Shown: piece after piece, positions 60,952-64,000 of the stretch
How positions within the stretch are numbered: the stretch's first letter is position 1
Layout: every line of letters begins with the position of its first letter
DNA from: UBA10365 sp041441915
Lineage (GTDB): Bacteria > Pseudomonadota > Alphaproteobacteria > Rhodobacterales > Rhodobacteraceae
Length of the DNA: 64,000 nucleotides
NCBI GenBank assembly: GCA_041441915.1
Contig: JASDRS010000017.1
Location: 1-64,000, forward strand
Reading direction: 5' to 3'
Notes under the pieces: model-generated
Databases searched by the model: none
Told to the model about the DNA's origin: nothing
Seen by the model: the letters and a program-made list of their open reading frames with translations, nothing else
Program-made: the position numbers and the translations under genes

Positions 60952-61809
60952 TCAGGTAAGTCGATTTAAAGACATTAATGCCGCCAAGCCCGAATGGTAA
61001 TCAGGATAGATCAGTTTTACCCCAAGTTCGATTTTCATGCGCCCATTTTTGACCCTTTTGCTTTCGGCATAAAAACTGCGCGCCATTGGGGTCATGTTGG
61101 CGGTTTCAAAGGCCACTTTGGGCGGCAGTGGTAGGCCCAAAAGTGTGGCGGCATGGGCGATCACATCTTCTGGCGGGCAGGGTAAATCATCGCAGACATT
61201 ATAGACAGCACCTGGATTTGGTTGCGCGATCGAGGCCGCCAAAACCTGGGTTATATCATCCACATGAATGCGCGAGAAAACTTGATTTTTTTTAATAATT
61301 AAGCGCGCTGAGCCATCACGCACTTTGCTAAAGGGGCCGCGCGTTGGTCCATAAATGCCCGCAAGGCGAAAAATATGCAGATTTAACCCCAGCGCTTGCC
61401 ACTGACTTTCGGCCAGAACCCTGTGGTTGCCGCGCGCGGTTGTAGGGGTAAGGGGGGTTTTTTCATCAACCCATGCGCTCTGATGGTCGCCGTAAACGCT
61501 CGTTGTAGACAGATACCCTACCCATTTCGGCGCAAAGCGCCCGCGGCACATCAAGGACGCTAAAGCCTCTGCGACGGGGCAGCCTTGTGCATCAGGCGCT
61601 ACGGAGCAAAGCACATGGCTTGCCCGCGCCAAGGCGGGCCCCAGCGGCACAGTGGGCCAAATCAACGGTTCAATGCCTTGCGCACGAAGTATTTCAGCCT
61701 TTTCTGCCGATCGAGTAGTGCCAATGATATTCCAATCATGTGACCCGAGCTCGCGTGCCAGTGCCTGAGCCGAATAACCATGACCGATTGAAAGAAAAGT
61801 TTTTTTCAT
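60952..61809 (-). CDS. NAD(P)-dependent epimerase/dehydratase-like protein (YeeZ type)
   Basis: The 285-residue Rossmann protein starts KTFLSIGHGYSAQALARELG, with GHGYSA in the place of the usual GxGxxG. It continues YLSTTSVYGDHQSAWVDEKT and LRLAGIYGP-like FRLAGIYGPTRGPF. The YxxxK pair is not obvious, so it may be an atypical, non-catalytic or reductase member such as E. coli YeeZ, of unknown substrate. The ATG at 61809 begins the Rossmann strand. It is divergent from amn across about 110 AT-rich bases. Confidence 0.82.
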   Translation of the reverse strand: MKKTFLSIGHGYSAQALARELGSHDWNIIGTTRSAEKAEILRAQGIEPLIWPTVPLGPALARASHVLCSVAPDAQGCPVAEALASLMCRGRFAPKWVGYLSTTSVYGDHQSAWVDEKTPLTPTTARGNHRVLAESQWQALGLNLHIFRLAGIYGPTRGPFSKVRDGSARLIIKKNQVFSRIHVDDITQVLAASIAQPNPGAVYNVCDDLPCPPEDVIAHAATLLGLPLPPKVAFETANMTPMARSFYAESKRVKNGRMKIELGVKLIYPDYHSGLAALMSLNRLT

Positions 61810-61922
61810 AGTGTTCTTTATTTCAAACCTTTTTCCTAAGAAAAGCGCATAGAAGATATTGATTTTGATTTTTTTTATCGTCAATAGTGCATAATAACTT
61901 AACTAATAGGAAAAGCCCTTCT

Positions 61923-63401
61923 ATGTCTGATAATTTTGCACCGATTTTGATGCCATCTACTTCCAAACCACGGCTTTATCAAGATGCTGCCCCAGCTGTG
62001 GCCGAGTTGCGTAGGCTTTACAATGAGGCCACCAGTTTTTTGGCAAATCATTTTCAGGCAGCCGTATCGGATGGCCTTCCTAAGGCACGTATCAGGGCTT
62101 TTTATCCGGAAATTCGCTTTACATCACAACGCTTTGACAAGATTGATAGCCGTCTAAGTTATGGCTATGTGGCAAATCCAGGGGTTTACATAACCTCGGT
62201 CACACGGCCCGATTTGTTTGAAACCTATCTGCAAGACCAAATAACTCTGTTGATGAAAAACCATAGAGAACCAGTCAGCATTGGTCATTCAAAAACGCCA
62301 ATGCCCTTACATTTTGCATTGTCGCGCCACCCTTATGTGACAATGCCTAGTGAGGGTGCTGTTCAATTTTCGTTGCGTGATTGGTTCGATGTGCCTGATT
62401 TGGCCACCACAAATGATGATATTGTTAATGGGATTAGCCTAAAAGATTCTGATGGATCGCACCCTTTGGCACCCTTTGCCGCGCAGCGCGTTGATTACTC
62501 TTTGGCGCGTTTGTCCCACTATACGGCCACCGATCCAGAACATTTTCAAGCTTTTGTTATGTTTACAAACTATCAGTTTTACGTTGACGAGTTCGAGGCA
62601 TATGCTCGTCAGGCTTTGGCTGATAATAAAAGCGGGTATATCGCCTTTGTAGGCCCCGGAAATAACCTGATCACAAATTTCGATCAGCCCCTACTGGCTA
62701 GCACTAAAACGCCACAAATGCCAACCTATCATCTGAAGCGTGCCGATGGTCAGGGCATTACCTTGGTCAATATTGGCGTAGGCCCGTCAAATGCCAAGAC
62801 CGCCACCGACCATATTGCGGTGCTGCGTCCTCACGCGTGGTTGATGGTGGGGCATTGTGCGGGTCTGCGAAGCTCGCAATCTTTGGGTGACTTTGTTTTG
62901 GCGCATGGATATCTCCGCGAAGACCATGTGCTTGATGCTGACCTGCCTGTTTGGGTGCCCATTCCTGCGCTTGCTGAAATTCAAATAGCCCTTGAAGAAG
63001 CGGTCGCCCAAGTCACCAAGCTGCAGGGGTATGATTTAAAGCGCATTATGCGCACAGGTACTGTGGCTACAATTGATAATCGGAATTGGGAATTGCGCGA
63101 CCATTCGGGCCCCGTGCAACGCTTAAGCCAAAGCCGTGCCATTGCTTTGGACATGGAAAGCGCTACCATCGCCGCCAATGGCTTTCGCTTCCGCGTTCCA
63201 TATGGCACGCTTTTGTGCGTTTCAGACAAGCCCTTGCATGGCGAATTGAAACTGCCTGGAATGGCCTCAGACTTTTATAAAACGCAAGTGGCACGCCATT
63301 TACAAATTGGTATCTCCGCGATGGAAAGCCTAAGAAAGATGCCTAATGGCCAAATTCACAGTCGAAAGTTGCGTAGTTTTGTAGAAACAGCATTTCTTTA
63401 A
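61923..63401 (+). CDS. amn: AMP nucleosidase
   Basis: Amn splits AMP into adenine and ribose-5-phosphate, regulating adenylate pools. The 492-residue chain has an N-terminal regulatory region and a C-terminal phosphorylase-like domain: VNIGVGPSNAKTATDHIAVL, HAWLMVGHCAGLRSSQ and IALDMESATIAANGFRFRVP, the last with the catalytic glutamate. The block QRVDYSLARLSHYTATDPEH is specific to the family. The ATG at 61923 has AGGAAAAG upstream; a 12-codon extension to 61887 is unlikely. Confidence 0.94.
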   Translation: MSDNFAPILMPSTSKPRLYQDAAPAVAELRRLYNEATSFLANHFQAAVSDGLPKARIRAFYPEIRFTSQRFDKIDSRLSYGYVANPGVYITSVTRPDLFETYLQDQITLLMKNHREPVSIGHSKTPMPLHFALSRHPYVTMPSEGAVQFSLRDWFDVPDLATTNDDIVNGISLKDSDGSHPLAPFAAQRVDYSLARLSHYTATDPEHFQAFVMFTNYQFYVDEFEAYARQALADNKSGYIAFVGPGNNLITNFDQPLLASTKTPQMPTYHLKRADGQGITLVNIGVGPSNAKTATDHIAVLRPHAWLMVGHCAGLRSSQSLGDFVLAHGYLREDHVLDADLPVWVPIPALAEIQIALEEAVAQVTKLQGYDLKRIMRTGTVATIDNRNWELRDHSGPVQRLSQSRAIALDMESATIAANGFRFRVPYGTLLCVSDKPLHGELKLPGMASDFYKTQVARHLQIGISAMESLRKMPNGQIHSRKLRSFVETAFL

Positions 63402-63523
63402 GTGATAAGACATATAATTGTTGTATATTTGGATTGATTTGTGATTAAAAAGCTAGTTTACCAAATGAAGATAAATTAAAATATGAAATTAAAAAATACA
63501 AAAACCAAATAAAGGAAAAGATA

Positions 63524-63811
63524 ATGATTAAACCATTAACCAAGACCCAACTTATTGCTGCATTAGCCGAGGCAATGGGTGGCGATAAAAAGAGTGCTGG
63601 TGCTGCGCTTGACGCTATAGCAGCGGTTGTTGCTCGTGAAGTTTCTGCTGGTGGCGCTGTGACGCTGCCAGGCTTGGGTAAAGTGGTTTGCCGTGCCCGT
63701 CCAGAGCGCCAAGTTCGTAACCCTGCGACAGGCGCAACAATGATGAAAGCTGCTGACAAACAAGTTAAATTTACAATTGCAAAAGCGTTGAAAGATTCCG
63801 TTAACGTTTGA
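63524..63811 (+). CDS. HU-family DNA-binding protein
   Basis: HU coats and bends DNA, helping compact the nucleoid. The 95-residue protein has the dimerising helices (LTKTQLIAALAEAMGG), the alpha-beta saddle and the arm-tip RNPATG (65-70), where the proline intercalates. It is closer to HU than IHF in the first helix. The upstream 120 bases are very AT-rich and the ribosome site is AAAGGAAAAG. A strong terminator follows, as expected for an abundant protein. Confidence 0.93.
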   Translation: MIKPLTKTQLIAALAEAMGGDKKSAGAALDAIAAVVAREVSAGGAVTLPGLGKVVCRARPERQVRNPATGATMMKAADKQVKFTIAKALKDSVNV

Positions 63812-63834
63812 TTAGGGCATTTGCATTTATAATT

Positions 63835-63866
63835 AAGGGCCGCCATTAGGCGGCCTTTACTTTTGG
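63835..63866 (+). terminator. Rho-independent terminator after HU
   Basis: AAGGGCCGCC pairs with GGCGGCCTTT around ATTA, ten pairs with one G-T, followed by ACTTTT. It lies 24 bases after the HU stop and separates it from the next gene. Confidence 0.9.
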
Positions 63867-63886
63867 CCAAGAGGCGGTGAGCGGTA

Positions 63887-64000
63887 ATGGACTTTAAATG
63901 TATGATTATGGGGCTAACCTTTGCATTCATGTGGTCATCGGCCTTTGCTACAGCGCGTATTATTGTGGCTGCGGCCCCGCCCTTACACAGCCTTGCCCTG
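63887..64000 (+). CDS. DMT-superfamily (EamA) transporter, partial
   Basis: Only the first 38 residues lie in the window. MDFKCMIMGLTFAFMWSSAF and ATARIIVAAAPPLHSLAL form the first helix and following turn of an EamA permease; the WSSAF block is typical. A weak ribosome site (GAGGCGG) lies upstream. The rest runs beyond the edge, so the substrate cannot be judged. Confidence 0.7.
   Translation, partial: MDFKCMIMGLTFAFMWSSAFATARIIVAAAPPLHSLAL

Noticed and set aside
63445..63930. 161-codon minus-strand frame opposite the HU gene
   Set aside because: It runs antisense across the whole HU gene and its terminator, and has no motif or ribosome site; HU is certain.
1..64000. Mobile elements, CRISPR arrays, defence or secondary-metabolite clusters
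   Set aside because: No transposase, integrase, spaced direct repeats, attachment duplication beside the tRNA, or clustered unknown enzymes were seen by reading both strands.

Overview
The window looks like chromosomal DNA of a marine alphaproteobacterium of the order Rhodobacterales (Roseobacter-type), with base composition a little below half G+C by eye (not counted). The evidence is gene content and order: an aa3-type cytochrome oxidase subunit IV, an ETF:ubiquinone oxidoreductase, a kinase-less MarR/OmpR pair resembling PetP/PetR, lysA followed by a zinc-ribbon protein and ftsEX, aminotransferase-ftsK-lolA, and an hspQ-deacetylase-xseB-ispA-dxs run. Nearly all of it is core metabolism and cell-envelope biology. 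I see no prophage, insertion sequence, integron, CRISPR array, toxin-antitoxin pair or defence island.

Layout. 0-5 kb: tRNA-Leu(CAG), an NDUFA9-like protein, uppP, the wreckage of glutamate synthase (gltD and gltB both broken around an intact secreted protein), then mtgA. 5-15 kb: a glutathione transferase, queG, ilvE, the regulator pair, a gamma-glutamyltransferase-family enzyme, free-Met-R-sulfoxide reductase, a broken lysE, a homocysteine methyltransferase, an RluA-type synthase and a Sua5-type enzyme. 15-25 kb: cox subunit IV, azlCD, an RNase H-fold protein, a GNAT, a dead conserved gene, greA, ETF-QO, a TPR protein, ispE and a long-chain polyprenyl synthase. 25-35 kb: small conserved genes, phaAB, tag, a TlpA-like protein, argH, lysA and two more gene remnants. 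35-48 kb: ftsEX-plsC, accA, a D-amino-acid and N-formylglutamate group, a PLP-homeostasis protein, a YkuD protein with ribA, a CenR-like regulator, xth and a YbbN-LON-Trm112 run. 48-64 kb: a ubiquinone hydroxylase, a dead amidase, aminotransferase-ftsK-lolA, a lytic transglycosylase, the deacetylase-xseB-ispA-dxs operon, an epimerase, AMP nucleosidase, HU and the start of a DMT exporter.

Two themes join the genes. One is the envelope and isoprenoid chain: dxs, ispE, ispA and a long-chain synthase make isoprenoids; UppP, MtgA, the lytic transglycosylase, FtsEX, FtsK and LolA use or service the wall and membranes; the UbiH-type hydroxylase and ETF-QO act in quinone metabolism. The other is amino-acid turnover (IlvE, ArgH, LysA, DgcA-like epimerase, D-amino-acid transaminase, N-formylglutamate amidohydrolase, GGT, AzlCD).

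The most notable feature is decay rather than a new system. At least six loci are disrupted (gltD, gltB, lysE, a conserved protein at 18.3-18.8 kb, a DUF2834 gene, an amidase), with weaker candidates at 34.2-34.7, 60.4-60.8 and 10.5-11.3 kb. Loss of glutamate synthase is the one with clear physiological consequence. Several inverted repeats and small conserved proteins of unknown role are also recorded.
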